Below, in pieces: positions 1 to 12,334 of a DNA stretch of 64,000 nt. A model generated the notes under the pieces. It did no database searches, was not told the DNA's origin, and saw only the letters and a list, made by a program, of their open reading frames with translations. This stretch comes from Apus apus. Lineage: Eukaryota > Chordata > Aves > Apodiformes > Apodidae. Where the stretch lies: the NCBI RefSeq assembly GCF_020740795.1, contig NC_067284.1, positions 102,167,440-102,231,439 of the forward strand, read 5' to 3'. How positions within the stretch are numbered: position 1 is the stretch's first letter; each line of letters opens with the position of its first letter. Position numbers and translations under genes: made by a program.

Positions 1-665
1 AGGCGCTGCGGGAGGCCCGGCTCGGCCGGCTCGGCCCGGCTCGGCCCGCCCCTGCGCAGGTCCCGGCGCGACTGCCGCAGCCACCTGCGCGGGACGGTCG
101 GTGGCGCCATGGCGCCCCCGTGCGGGCGGCCGCCCTGCCTGCCGCCCTGCCTGCCTCTGCCCTGCCTGCCTGCCGCCCTGCCTGCCTGCTGCCCTGCCTG
201 CCTGCCGCCCTGCCTGCCTCTGCCCTGCCTGCTGCCCTGCCCTGCCTGCCTGCTGCCCTGCCTGCCTCTGCCCTGCCTGCCTCTGCCCTGCCTGCCTGCT
301 GCCCTGCCTGCTGCCCTGCCCTGCCTGCCTGCTGCCCTGCCTGCTGTCCTGCCTGCCGCTGCCCGCCCGTGGGCGCTGCCGGGCTCCGTGCAGCCGCCTC
401 CGGACGCGGTGGGCGAAGGCACTGGCGGCGGCAGGAGCAACCGGGCGGGAGCCACCGAGCTCGGCCCTGTTGGGCTGTAGTGGCAGCGCAGGGCATGCGG
501 GACGGAGAGGAAGGGCACGGCCCACAGCGAGGGGAGCCGGGCGTGTGCCCCTGCGGGCTTGCCCGGCGGGCCGGCTGTGGGGCGGGGCTGGCAGCCGGCG
601 GCAATGGGCGGCAGCCCCGGCAGGGCGGCCCGAGGGGCGCGGGGTCTCTCGAAATCTCGCGGCGT
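1..665 (+). promoter_or_regulatory. TXLNB: CpG-rich block, probable TXLNB promoter and 5' end
   Basis: This block is very rich in G, C and CpG, most clearly at 1-120 and 355-665, and the composition drops sharply to AT-rich after about 665. The next gene on the + strand is TXLNB, whose first coding exon begins with a short 5'UTR at 15453, so at least one noncoding exon must lie upstream. A CpG island about 15 kb upstream fits that role. The only CAG/GT match I noticed here is at 59/60, which would put a partial noncoding exon at the window edge, but the match is weak. The transcription start is not resolved. The block could instead belong to another transcript starting outside the window. Confidence 0.5.
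120..360. repeat. CTGCC/CTGC minisatellite in the CpG block
   Basis: About 240 bp of imperfect tandem copies built from CCCTGCCTGCC with CTG or CCG spacers, in units of roughly 11 to 15 bp. No stop codon occurs in the repeat on the + strand, so all three forward frames stay open and encode Cys-Pro-Leu-Ala-rich strings; these are not genes. The tract sits inside the presumed TXLNB promoter or 5' region and is likely to vary in length between individuals. Confidence 0.85.
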
Positions 666-727
666 GGATTTAGAGAAGTAGCAAACAAAGCCTGTGATAA
701 CAACGTGCCTGCCGGTCTCAGGTTTTA

Positions 728-730
<3 letters not shown>

Positions 731-762
<32 letters not shown>

Positions 763-873
763 ACATAAACGAGGATTATCCCCTGTTTTTGTTGTCTTGC
801 TAGGGGATTGGAAAATTCCAACATCTGGATTTGCACAGTTCTTCTAATTTGCTTTTTTTTTTTTTTTTTTTTT
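731..873. repeat. A29 tract and T21 tract 93 bp apart
   Basis: An uninterrupted run of 29 A (731-759) is followed after 93 bp by an uninterrupted run of 21 T (853-873). The pair could be the tails of two retrotransposed pieces in opposite orientation, or simple slippage. The sequence between them matches no family that I recognise. Confidence 0.8.
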
Positions 874-932
874 CCGCCCCCCCATCAGGAAATGTTTTCC
901 AAGCTCCAGATCTGCTGAAGAGGTTGGCTATA

Positions 933-988
933 AAGCCCCATGGATCGTTGGTGTTTGCCCATGAAGCCCCATGGATCGTTGGTGTTTG
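933..988. repeat. 31-bp tandem duplication
   Basis: A 25-base word beginning AAGCCCCATGG occurs at 933-957 and again, identical, at 964-988, a period of 31 bp. The two copies match exactly, so the duplication looks recent. No function is apparent. Confidence 0.85.
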
Positions 989-3467
989 GCCAAGGGCTGT
1001 GGCATGTGTCTGTAGAGCGACATTGTAATACTCCTGCAGGACATGGGTAGCATCTGCATCAACATCTTCCTATAGGAACCATCCTGTTCCTATCCTTCTC
1101 CTCTTGCCCTCTGCCTCCACTTCTTATTGGCTCTGCAGCACAGCAGGGCTTAATGCATGAGCTGGTACCCAGAGGGCCTATACCACCTTGTATTAGACAC
1201 CTCAGCAAATCAGGGTGGGCCTGAGCATGAAGAGGAGGGAAATTCAGTCAGAAAAAACAGTTCTTATCCTTGACCCTACAGATATCCTATTTGAAGCCTT
1301 CATTTCCTCCAAAATACTCACAGGGGCTACTGGAGACAGGAATAAGAAATGTCAGTGTTACAGATCTGGGCTACACACACCAGCCTTAACCTGATCTATT
1401 TCTGAATTATCACTCACAGGAATAGCAGTATGAGCAAGGACTAAGTAACATTGACAGGAGCTGTTTAAATGATAAGAAAAAGTATTTTTTTAATAGTCAA
1501 GCAAAACTATTTGTCAGATAACACTGCATGTGCAATAAAACTAAGATGAGGAATCAAAGGAATTTGGAACTGAAGGCAGCAGCATTTTCTCAGGGTTTCA
1601 TGTATTCTAAGTGCATCATTTTGTCAGTACAGAGGAGGTGTTTTACATAGTTTCTGAAAATATATGTACACATTTCAATATGGTGCCACTATTGTGCTGT
1701 TGCACAAAATAAAGCTGAGTCTCAGTAACTGCAACAATAACGAGATACATCAAATGACTGAACAGATGAGCCACTGTTATGGTAGGCTCTCTGTTACACT
1801 CTTTGCCTCATTTTAGAAAGAAATTTGCAACACCAGGTTTTTAATAAAGATGGATCAGGTATTGCAGTTCTTCTCCATCTGCTGTGCCCTTCTCCCTCTT
1901 AAAAATTGACAGGGGGGCAATTTGATCACAAGCCTGAAACAGATTTTGAGAGACAAATATTTACCATGTTAAAAACAAGCAAAAGACCTTCAGCTTATCA
2001 GTCTTCATAAAATGCTGACCACTTTTCTCACCTTTTTATTTCATTGGGCCATCTTTTGGCTTGTTTGTTTGGCAATAATTTCCCTATTTTATCAGCAGTG
2101 AACTAAAACAAAAGAAACCTTCAGAACTGTCAAGCTCTTAAAACAGTAGCTGACATTACTAGTGTAAGTACACAGCATTTCTTAAGCTGAAAAGCTAAAT
2201 ATTTAGCAGGCACTCATCCTCATAAGTTGCTGAAGGCACACCTGCTTATATGCAGTTTTGACCAAAACCCTTCTAACAGTTGTACTGAAAGTTTCCTCCT
2301 GCAGCCTGCTTGGCTGGCACTGGTACATGGTGCAGGAGAGGGTGAAGTTTCTAAAAGTATATAAAAGGTCTTCTCTGCTACAATTGAAACAGAAGTAACA
2401 TAAAGAATTTCAGATTTCACTCTCTGCCAGGATAAGCATTTAAAGGCTTCTTACTCAAAATCTTTATGGGATAGGTCTGAAAACTATTCAGCCTTAACCC
2501 ACAAGTTATAAATGGGTGCCTGTCTGTGGAGTGATGGGAATAGCTTGGTTTTGCTTGTCGTGTCTGATGGGACACAATGTTGTACACCACAGAAGTGGAG
2601 AGTTCAAGAAAACTTGAAGTGTTAACCTTCACAGAGCATTATTTCAACATAAACCTGAATTTGCTTTGGTGGATGTAAATGAGCAAAGCTGCCGTCAGAT
2701 GGAGCTGATGAAGCCTGCAGCCCTGCGTGCTGGCCGCTCTGCTCTTGAGGACAGACAAAGGATCCGTGTCCTTGCTCCTGGAAGAGGAGCAGGGAGCAGT
2801 CCCATTCCCGGTCAGCCACCATGCTGGAAACTGTTGTAGCCAAAACCTGGACTTGAAGCCTGTGCTCAGTCCTGCTTCTAAAAATCACCCTCTCTCTTTT
2901 TAACCCCCCTGTAATCTAGTATCTCAGCTTCATCTGTTGGGATTCTCTGTCAGTGGCCAGGAAGCATCATCAGTTTGATGAGGACAAAAATAAGCCGCTG
3001 GAAGTGTCTGAGGCAGTAGCGTGTTTGCTTTGGGATGCGCGGTCAGCCGGTGCGGGGGTTCATTGCAGCCGTGCCCCAGGATGGTAGGGGAGGGCGACAG
3101 CTGGTCTGCAGAAGTCACCTTGTGTGTGACTTTACCCTATAAGGCCAAGAGCAACCTCTGACGAGCTTCTCGCCCCGTCCCCAGCTTTGCAGATAGGGAG
3201 CTGCTGCAGGCAGCCTGCCCTCCCATCCCGTGGCTTCTCTTTCTATGTCTTAGCTCTTGCCTTCTGGGACAGTGTCCTCTTGCCCAACCATTTAATCAGG
3301 CCCTTTACATTAGCGACAGCAGTGCCCAGATAATCACACAGGGTTTTGAAAGGAGCTGTTTAAATTGTCGATGCTTACTTGGAGGGGTTTAGTTTCAAGT
3401 CACAGTTTGGATGTTGGAACAGAGTAGGAGTCATTTAACACGACAGATAAAACCCGGTCACCAGAGT

Positions 3468-3508
3468 GGCTGCAGAAAGGCTGCAGAAAGGCTGCAGAAA
3501 GGCTGCAC
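3468..3508. repeat. 11-bp tandem repeat, 3.7 copies
   Basis: GGCTGCAGAAA is repeated perfectly at 3468, 3479 and 3490, with a partial fourth copy from 3501. It is a short local expansion in noncoding DNA. Confidence 0.9.
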
Positions 3509-6500
3509 TACTCGGCGCTTGTCCACTAGGGGTAGCTGAAGCCCTGCGTTTCTTAATGTTTAAAGTCTTTATAAGAGCAGCCTTTAAATTTGATTTATCG
3601 TATGCTTTTTAGCTAAGTGAATAGTGATGGATGTTTATGGTATGGAGTCTTTACCTAATACAAAAATTACAAAATGCCATCACAAAAATTGGGTTAATAG
3701 TCACAGGGACCCTAGTCTGGTTCCTCTAGTGCATGCCTTCTAGTTCAGGAGCCTTTTTGACATGGTTCTTTTCACATGTAAATATCAGAAGCAGTGAAGT
3801 CCTCTATTAGAGGACCTGGGTTTGATTGTGTGTTTTTCGCCCAGGCTCTATAACCAAGGCTTGTTTTTAAAAGAGGAGGTTGGGTCCACAGAAACCAGTG
3901 AAGCAAAGCACTTGTTAGTTCAAAAAGCTGAATTCTCAGTATTTTGGCCCAAGGAAGAAAGGAAGAATACTTTGTTTCCTTGCTTCTCCTTCAGATCTCT
4001 CTAGTTCTTTCGGTACATGACAGCTTTTCCCTGAATGATATCCTCATAACCTTGATTGAAGATAAGGCAAAACAAGAAAAGACCTGGTGCATAAGCCAAG
4101 TTCAGGAGCTCTGTTCTCCATTTGGTTGGGTTTCTTTATGGTTAGTTTTCAACAGACAGTGGTCTTGATTTATTAATTATGAAGATTAACAGGAGTTAAG
4201 ATTATTATAAACCTGATTTTCCCAGATTATCTTCATCACCAAAACCTAGATCAGTAATACTCTGGGTCTGGTTCTGACCTAGCTAATTGCTTGGCCAGTG
4301 GTGTCCAAGTCAAAAGTCAGGGCTTGATTGATGGCTTACCCGGTACAGCCATACCCTTGGGGTACCTTTTGGAGTGCAAGCAGTACTTTATTCCAAAATT
4401 GCATTGCATATTCTAAATCTAACACCACATTTCAGTTTCCCCTAAGTCACCCCACTAGTGTCAGTGGGCCTAAAAGTGCTCTGAACACATTTTTCATTTT
4501 AGGAGGACTATACATTGCTTGTCCTGGATACACCATAGTGGTGTAAATCAGTCTCAGGTCTTGTAAGCTCTTCTTGAAACTATAAAGTGGTGGTGCCAGA
4601 GTCCCCGCTTGAGCAAGTTAAATTATTGCATGAGCCTAGCACTGTCAGTGCAGACATGGACCATCCTCTGTGACTCTAACACGTGGCATTACGATGATAA
4701 TGTCAACTTGGATTGAGTCAATGATTGTGTGAATCCACAATCACTATGATGACCGGGAGCCTAACTGAGGTCCTTACTAACTTAATTCAAATATAGTATC
4801 ACATATTTACATATATTCTTAAAATGGTGTTTAGGCCAGGAATGGATTAAGGTATTTTTAGATCCATGTTTTCCTCTGACGTTAGCTTCTTGTTACTGTT
4901 ATAATAATTCTAATGAAGATTGAATAGAATTTTCTGATGACTTTTTTTCCTTAGCATAAGGTGAAATAACATGAAAATGTCTTCTTTCTTGGTTTGGAGG
5001 GATTATTTTCATGACTGTGTGGTCTTTAACTACTGGAAAAAGGAAGGAAGGTAGATGGAAAGCTGAGTTAGATGTTTTCTGCTAAATCTGGTTGACTAAC
5101 ATTTTCCTCATTTTTTTTCCTACCCCACAAAAAGGAAGAGTTCCAAACTGGTTTTGGTTAGTGGCTTTTGCCAACCTCCTTCATTGTGAGGAAATTGAAG
5201 GTTCCTTTTTAAGGAAACCTAAGTACACGCATGCTGAGTTCTAGACTCCCATGTATGTCACATCTTAGGGGTATAGACACTTTTCTCTTTCTAGTTGTTC
5301 TCCTAAAACAGGGAAGAAATAGATGAATATAGTATTTAATGTCCCAACCAATTCAGGTTGCCAGTAAAGCATCCACTGTTGTTAGGGGTTTTTCATAGTT
5401 GTCAGCTTCTACCTGCTTGTGCCAGCAGTTACAGGGTTCATGATTCCTCAGTGCTTGTTGCCTGAGATGGATGATCATGCAGAAATGCTGCATTGCTCTA
5501 TTCTTCCACTCTTTCATCAGGGTTACCTGCAATACTGGTGATCTGTGGATATCTTCCACACTTGACAGTGTAGAATGACTGAATAGGACTTTGAAATTGA
5601 TAAAGCATCAGAAGGACCCACCTAGTGAAATGTTGGTGATATAAAAGGAACGAGCAGACAGAGCAAGCCAGGTTTAAAGGAAGTGCACCTTTTTGTTTGC
5701 AGTTGGCTGGCACATAGGAGGTTTTTGGTGAACTAACTGCCCAGTGTGCCCTCCACTAGCTTTTTTTGTTGTTTGTGATTGTTTAGCAGGTAAATGAGAA
5801 AGAGGAATAGGACTAAAGACAGATTTTATTTTTTCCATTATCTGGTTGGTGAAACATTGCACTATCTTACAAATAGTGACTATCCTTCCTGCCTGTTCTG
5901 CTAGATGATCTAGTGAGGAAAGATTACTGTACAGAAGGTAAAGAAGGAAGAAGAACCTGGAGGTGCAAGCAGAGAGGAGGAGCCTTCTGTGCAAGGACGG
6001 TACAAGCATGCAACTGAAAGGTGCCCTTGGGGAGCTTACCCACTGGCTGTCTTGTAAGACAGGGAAGGCAGGTGGAAGACCAAATGATGAGAGAAAAATA
6101 CAACAAACTGAGAACAGATAGTATTTATTACTCATTAGAATGACAATGTGACAGCCCCAGGATTTTATTTACATTACTCTGTGGGGGGTTGTCTTATGAA
6201 TTTAATGAAAATCAGAATTTCAAATTTCTGTGGTCATATGAAGCAAGATTCCTTTGTGTAGGGAGGATTACTTTATATTGGCTAATATTTAGGCCCTCCA
6301 GTTCCATAATTTACCCAGCTTAGCCCTCCCTTGTGCAAAGCAGTGCAGGTTTTTTTTTTAGTCTTTATTCAAGCTGACTAGACAGATCCTATGACTTCCA
6401 CTACCAATGGAATCTCTTGGCAGAAAGTGGATGTACATGAAGTACACAACTTGAAACCACTGCTACAGAAGTTGCTTCCTACATCTTTAATTCTAAAAGT

Positions 6501-8599
6501 TTGATGTAAGTATTTTAATGCCAGATAATAATTATTTGTATTAAAATATATTTTGGACTCAGAAAACATAACTAATGGCCAAAGGAAAAAAAAATATAAA
6601 CAGCAACTAGTGATGTGCCTCTCAATGCTATAAGAACACAGACAATATTAGAGATGGGCTGATGATGATTTCAGAGTATCTGAGTGAACTCATATTGTTC
6701 TTTCTGATTCCAAGGGGGTTGCTGAATAGTTGATTTTTCCCTGTTTCACATTTTTTCATACTCCAACTGGATTGGGAGAATCCAAACTGCATAACGGCTC
6801 TGAGGCTACTGAGAAGCACTGAAATCTAACCCATCCTTTATCTTAGAGTGCCATTAGAGGAAAAACACTTTTTAAAATTCATAGTAGTAGAAGGAGTTTT
6901 GGAGACACACCCAAAGATGTCTAAGACTAAGTATAATGCATATATCCATCTGTATACTCCCATTAAAGTCCAGGATCTAAGTTAGAGAGCAACTTGCCTT
7001 TCCCAACAGTTATGACTTTCATAATCTTTTTGTGTACACAAAATTAAGTTTTACTATATTCTAAACATTTGCTGGCATTGGTGTCATCTCTGGTATATGT
7101 CTTTAAGCTCAGTAAAATATGGAAATCACTCTCATCTGCTGTTTTTCTTTATCCATCCTTTAATCTCTTGTGATTTTTTTTCTTCCTTACTCATTTCCCC
7201 CTGCAAATGTTGTTATGTTTAATAAGGTGATTCTACCTAGACAGCTAGAAAACCCACATAAAAAATCCAATTAACACCATTTCTCAGTTTTGATCTCTTA
7301 ATGCCAATGTACCTTTTGCACCCTTTTGTTTTCCATGTAGTGATTCTCATCCCACTCTTGTCTTAAATTGGGTCATTGGTGTTTACACCAGCAGCAGCTT
7401 TAGACATCACGCAGTAGTGCTGCCAGCTCTTCAGATCACCACGTGGTTCCTTCTGAACGAATAGTTCATCAACCACCATGTCATTATCCTATGAAATAAA
7501 GTCCTCATTAGAATTTATTTCACCATTACTGTCTCTGTTCTTTTCCCCCTTCTTTCTCCATATCTTTATATTTAAGCACAAATGTCCTCCTTATTTCCAA
7601 GTGTTGTTTAAGTGTTATCTCAATCTGCATTGTTCCCATTGTGTCAGTCCCTACTCTTCCCTTCCATAGTCTTAGACAGGTTAGTCATAGTGTTCCTCAG
7701 GCCCCCACCCTCTCAGCTTCCTTATGATTGTCAACAAACCTGGGATCTTGTCCTTTCCAGAGAAAGATGTTTGGCTCCAATTACTGCCCATACAGCTGAG
7801 AGAGCTCCCCTTCAGTGTCTCATTTGCTTTATTCTCTATGCTGCTCCCAGCAGGTGCTGCTTGGGCAGTCAATGGCAATTCTACATAAGGAGCAGCTGCA
7901 GGACTGAGCCTTTAATAAGTCTTTTTTATTTCTAATTTCTACAAGCCAGCTCCAGCAGCAATCTTTAAAAAAAATAATAATAAAATTATCTTACTGGAAT
8001 AGATAATTTCTCCTCTACAGCTTCACCCTTGACCAGTGTACCCTTGGCATTTAAAGGACTTCCAAATTCTGCCTGATATGTGATTTACAGCATGATTACA
8101 TCTGAATTTGGCCCAGAGATTTCCCCTGGCAGGTTTACAAAATGTCCAAGGTTGATGGTTGATTTGGCCCAAATCTGTTCCCACAGTTTCCTGATAGAAG
8201 GTCAGTTCTAGCCAGAGAGTCACAATTTTAAAACTAAATTCTATTAAAAAATTAGACAATTTCAGGATTCAGTATCTTTTTGAAGTTCCATACTAGATTT
8301 CATGATAGCTTATAGTGGTGTAAATCAGCAGTAACTTCACTGCAGTACCAGAATAACTGGAAACAGCTAATACTGCTCTTCTTTCTAATAAATTACCTGC
8401 ATAAACTGCAGAGATGCATTCAGACGTGACTGCATGCCTCACCTGAGGGATTCTTCTACCTTATGTGTGAAGTTTCAAGTGAAGCTATTCTCCACTTTGC
8501 CAAATTCTTCAAATAGCACATAGCATAATATATTTATCGAGAGTCTATCTCTTGGGCAAGCTGAAGCAGTGGAAATTGCCTGAAGGAAATGGAAACCCT

Positions 8600-9732
8600 G
8601 ATAATTGATTTTGCTTGCTCTTAAGGTTTCAAAAGACTTGAATCTTTCCAAGAATAAGTCAAAAACTGTTCAGCAGCAAACCATGGGGAATTCCTTCAGA
8701 TTCTTAGAGAAGTTGCCTTGCTAAATTTCAGAAATTATATTCTTACTGATGTAGATTAAGAATTAAATTATTTGCTTAAAATAGTTAAGTCTATTGCCTA
8801 CTGGGATTTTCTGTGCCAGCTAATTTGGCTGTGTTAGTAACTGCCATTGGTAGCCAGGGTCTTTTAGAGCAGAAGAAAAAAACCTGACAAACCTTAGGTA
8901 TACGACAAAGCCTTCAGGCCATAAAATCTTATTAGAAGGCAAATCATAACCTCCCAACCCTTTTGAGATTGATTTGGAACTAGGAAATCTGTAGAAAATT
9001 GATGCAGTGTGGAACACCTGCTTTGTATATGCAAATAAATGGAAATATGTTCTTTCCCCCCCCCCCCTTTTTTTTTTTCCTTTTCATTGACACAGGACTA
9101 AGCAAGAGAGAAACTATTCCAGGAGATCACCATGCAAAATGGCTGATTTGCCCAAATGTTTACAACATTTCTATAGAAGTAATTTAAACGCAGTGGAGAT
9201 CAGTCTTGACAGACTTTGCATTGGGAACCCCTAGGATTTTCCCAACACTGGCTCAGTTGTAGCTGCCCACAGCAGGGAAATGCTGCCAGACACAGCAAGC
9301 TGCTGACCCCTAGACCACTATTCACACATCACTGTGCTTCTGTGTCACAAGATCTGTATGAGGAGTCTTTCTAACTTCTGATCACACATTTTACATTATA
9401 GGCATTTCTAAGTTCTTCATACACACTAAACCTTCATTATATATCTTACGTGCTTTATAAGTATATATTATCATGCTACATTTTATAATTATGGAATGGC
9501 ATGAGTATATTGTGGTACATATTTAAACAAAATGGGCCAATTTTCTTTCCAATATAATTGACTGAAGTAGCAGTATTACAGGAATTGGTTTTGCCCAGGT
9601 ACGATATACTTTGAAAGACTTGCATCTTTCCAAAAAGAAACAAAAAAATGTCCAGCAGGAAAGCTGTGAAGAACCCCTTCAGGTTTCTAGCAGGGTTTTC
9701 TTGCTAGAATCCAAAAATAATGCTCTCACTGT
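8600..9732. repeat. Diverged direct repeat pair (8600-8749 and 9582-9732)
   Basis: Two stretches of about 150 bp align by eye in the same orientation about 980 bp apart. Shared landmarks, in order, are AAAGACTTG, ATCTTTCCAA, the CAGCAG/CAGCAGG block, CCTTCAG followed by a TCTTAG/TCTAGC block, CTTGCTA, and a final CTCACTG/CTTACTG. They differ at many positions, so the duplication is old. Either both are copies of one ancient interspersed repeat or the segment was duplicated locally. I do not recognise the family. Confidence 0.5.
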
Positions 9733-11914
9733 ACAGAACTGGCACTGAGATAGCAGTCCACTGCAGTTTGCATCCCCATGTATGATGTCACCAGGAATGG
9801 TTGTCTCCAGATTTTCTTGTGCTGCTGGCAAGTGTGGTCTCATGGATCAGAGCAGCCACAATTTGAAAAGGAGTTCAGAAACCTCTTTTCTGGCCAGTGT
9901 AGAAGGCAGGAGACCCTCCCCAACTGCTTCACCTTCTGTCCAGAGACTACCCTGCAAGCCAAATCAGTCTGTGTGGCTTCTGGGAGATATTAGGGCTTCT
10001 GAAGAGATTAAGCTTTCATTTAGGTGGAAGAGGAAATAAAAGTTTGCCATTGCTTATGGAGAAAAAGAAACCCTAAAAATTGTTTAAAGTGATTTAACCA
10101 ACACAGTATTGGCTTTAGACAGAGTCTGCATTCTTTAAAGCCCTTTAGCATTTGGAAGGGAGACTCGAAACCTTCCCAGTTGTCCTTTCGCCTAAACCTT
10201 CCCATGACACACAAAAAGAATACATAAAACCCCCAAAAGTAACTGCTTCAATGCCAATGATACTAACACCAGAGGGCAGGTTGAGAACATCAGCAGGTGA
10301 GAGCTCAATGTTGCATTAGAAAAAAATGGCCTGGGGAAAGAAAAGAAAAAATGTGTCAAGAATAGATAGGAAGAAAACTCAGAAGCTTCAATAGCATTGA
10401 CTTAATTATTAATTTGTCCTTCCATTTGTTAAGGCTGAATGCACTGGATATCATATAGGGTAAATGATAAATACAGGTAGAAATTATTAGCCTTGCTTTC
10501 CTTGGGAAGCCTGTTTCTTCAGTTGGTTTATGCTGCTGTGGCTTGTGTTTAATACAGAAACAGGCTGCAAGAGAAGCAATTTCTATGTGATATTACCAAT
10601 GACATCAGTGGAAATGCAACTGTGCACCAAGGAGAGCACAGGATTATGGTTGTGCAATCCAGCTCACACCTGAGCACGACTGAAAAAGAAATTCAGCTTT
10701 GTTGCAGCAAATTCTCAAGGACTGGTCTAGCTTTCATATGGGAAAGGTACATTTCTCCTCTTTCTCATGGGTTTGAGAAAGATTTCTTTCTCTTTCCCTG
10801 AACAGAGACAGAAGCAGCCCAGGTTTCACAGAGAGGGTTTTCAGCCAGTTCTCTTCTCAGATCACCAGATGTAGCCATCCCAGCCTGCACAAACACCCTT
10901 TTCTTCACTGGTATTCTGCTCAGTTCCACTGCCCTGTCACAAACAACCTCAGAGCTTTATCTTCTCTCAAAGCACATCCAGTCTGTTTCCAACCCATTCC
11001 AGCAGAAGCCCCCAACCTTTCAAACTCCCATTCATTATCCTTAAATCTGTGACCTCCTTAGACCAGTACTGAATCACTTCCAGTGTCTGAAGAAGATTTG
11101 AAGAACTGATTTTTCCTTAAGACACAATGTCCATGCATCCCCAGATAATATGAGCTGCCTTTTCCAAGTAGATAAATAAGACTAATGAGAAACTGTCCCA
11201 AGTATATTATTTCTGCCCCACAGACACTATCTCCAGTGGAAGTCTGATTATGCTGCTAACATATGGACTATTTCTGAGCCAGCACTTCTTGATAGTGATC
11301 TCCTCAGTATTATTTTATCTCATATCCCTTATAAATTAGGTGTAAAAAATTTCTGGATCTTCTAGTGCCATGCAACAACAGTTTGATTGGAAGGCTTACT
11401 CCAAATCATTGTAGCATTCATGTGTTTTTCCACCTATTGTTGTTCTGAGCCTTTTTTCACTGGAGCTGAAGTCCTATTTCTCTTTTCACACCACTGGCTG
11501 CCACTCCCAGTACCAGCTTATTGTATCTCAATTGTTTGCATATTTGTGCATTAAACTGACCTACATCTCTCTCTAGGGAATGGGCAGCAGATGGTCCTTA
11601 GGCCATCTGGCATCTCAGGATGCTGCCTGAGTGGCTTGTGGGTCACAGCAGCAGGAGATGCTGAGCACTGGATAAACAGTGTGCAGCTGAGCTCTCTGGG
11701 AAGTGCTCTGCTTGTTTGTATAAACAACTTTAGGCCAATGTGAGCTGGCATGGTAACATGGAGAAACTGGGTCAGGAAGGTTACCTTGGCAGCAACAAGA
11801 GCATTTGTTCGGGAACTACTTCGATCAGGAGAACAGCTACACCAGCCATTTCCATTAGCATTGTGTCCCCCCTGGGAGAAGCTGGTGAATTCACTGGAGG
11901 GGCACCACGATGGC

Positions 11915-12334
11915 TGGGGCTCAAGCACTTGTCTCACGAGGAGAGGTTGGAGGAAGTAGGATGTTCAGCCTAGAGAAGAAACAGATTTGGGGGGCCCTAA
12001 CTGCAGCCCCAGAGTACCTACAAGGAGATTATCAAGAAGACAGAGACAGGTTTTTAACAGAGGTGTAAGGTAGGAGGACAAGAGCCAATGGGCACAAGCT
12101 GAAACACGAGAATTTCAGGCTGGGTATAAAGAGAAACTTTTTCACCATGAGAAGAGTCAGGCAGGAGAACAAGTTTCCCAGAGAGGTCATGCAGTCTCCA
12201 TCCTTGGAGGTTTTTAAGACTAATATAAAGCCCTGAGAGACCTGGCCTAAGATCACAGCTGGGCTTGCTTTGAGGAAGGGGCTGAACTAAAGGCCTCCTG
12301 TGGTCTCTTCCAGGTCAGTGAGTCTATGATTTAG
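11915..12334 (+). mobile_element. CR1-type LINE fragment, 3' part
   Basis: The stretch carries the typical CR1 3' order: a cacgaGGAGAGGTTGgagga-like block, TTCAGCCTAGAGAAGA, a tract around the Arg-Gly-Asn-Gly codons (gccaatgggcacaagctgaa), TCCCAGAGAGGTCATG, GGAGGTTTTTAAGAC, and a tail of GGTCTCTTCCAGGTCAGTG then TCTATGATTTAG. It is 5'-truncated and has many stops and indels, so it is an old, inactive copy. It lies in the presumed first intron in the same orientation as TXLNB. Confidence 0.85.

Larger units (their letters stand above)
874..11914. other. Gene-less 5' stretch, presumed TXLNB intron 1
   Basis: About 11 kb of AT-rich sequence. Open frames here are short, lack family resemblance and are not flanked by convincing splice sites, so I call no exon. 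Besides the small repeats listed separately, it contains a C9/T-rich pyrimidine tract near 9057-9080 and two copies of a 17-base word at 4535 and 8312. A noncoding TXLNB exon could be hidden here and would not be visible from coding evidence. Confidence 0.6.

Noticed and set aside
101-803. Three overlapping + strand open frames (up to 227 codons) rich in Cys, Pro, Ala and Leu
   Set aside because: They arise because the CTGCC minisatellite has no stop in any forward frame. Composition follows the repeat and no family resemblance exists.
5674-6135. 153-codon open frame on the - strand in the presumed first intron
   Set aside because: No recognisable domain, no splice context and ordinary intron composition.
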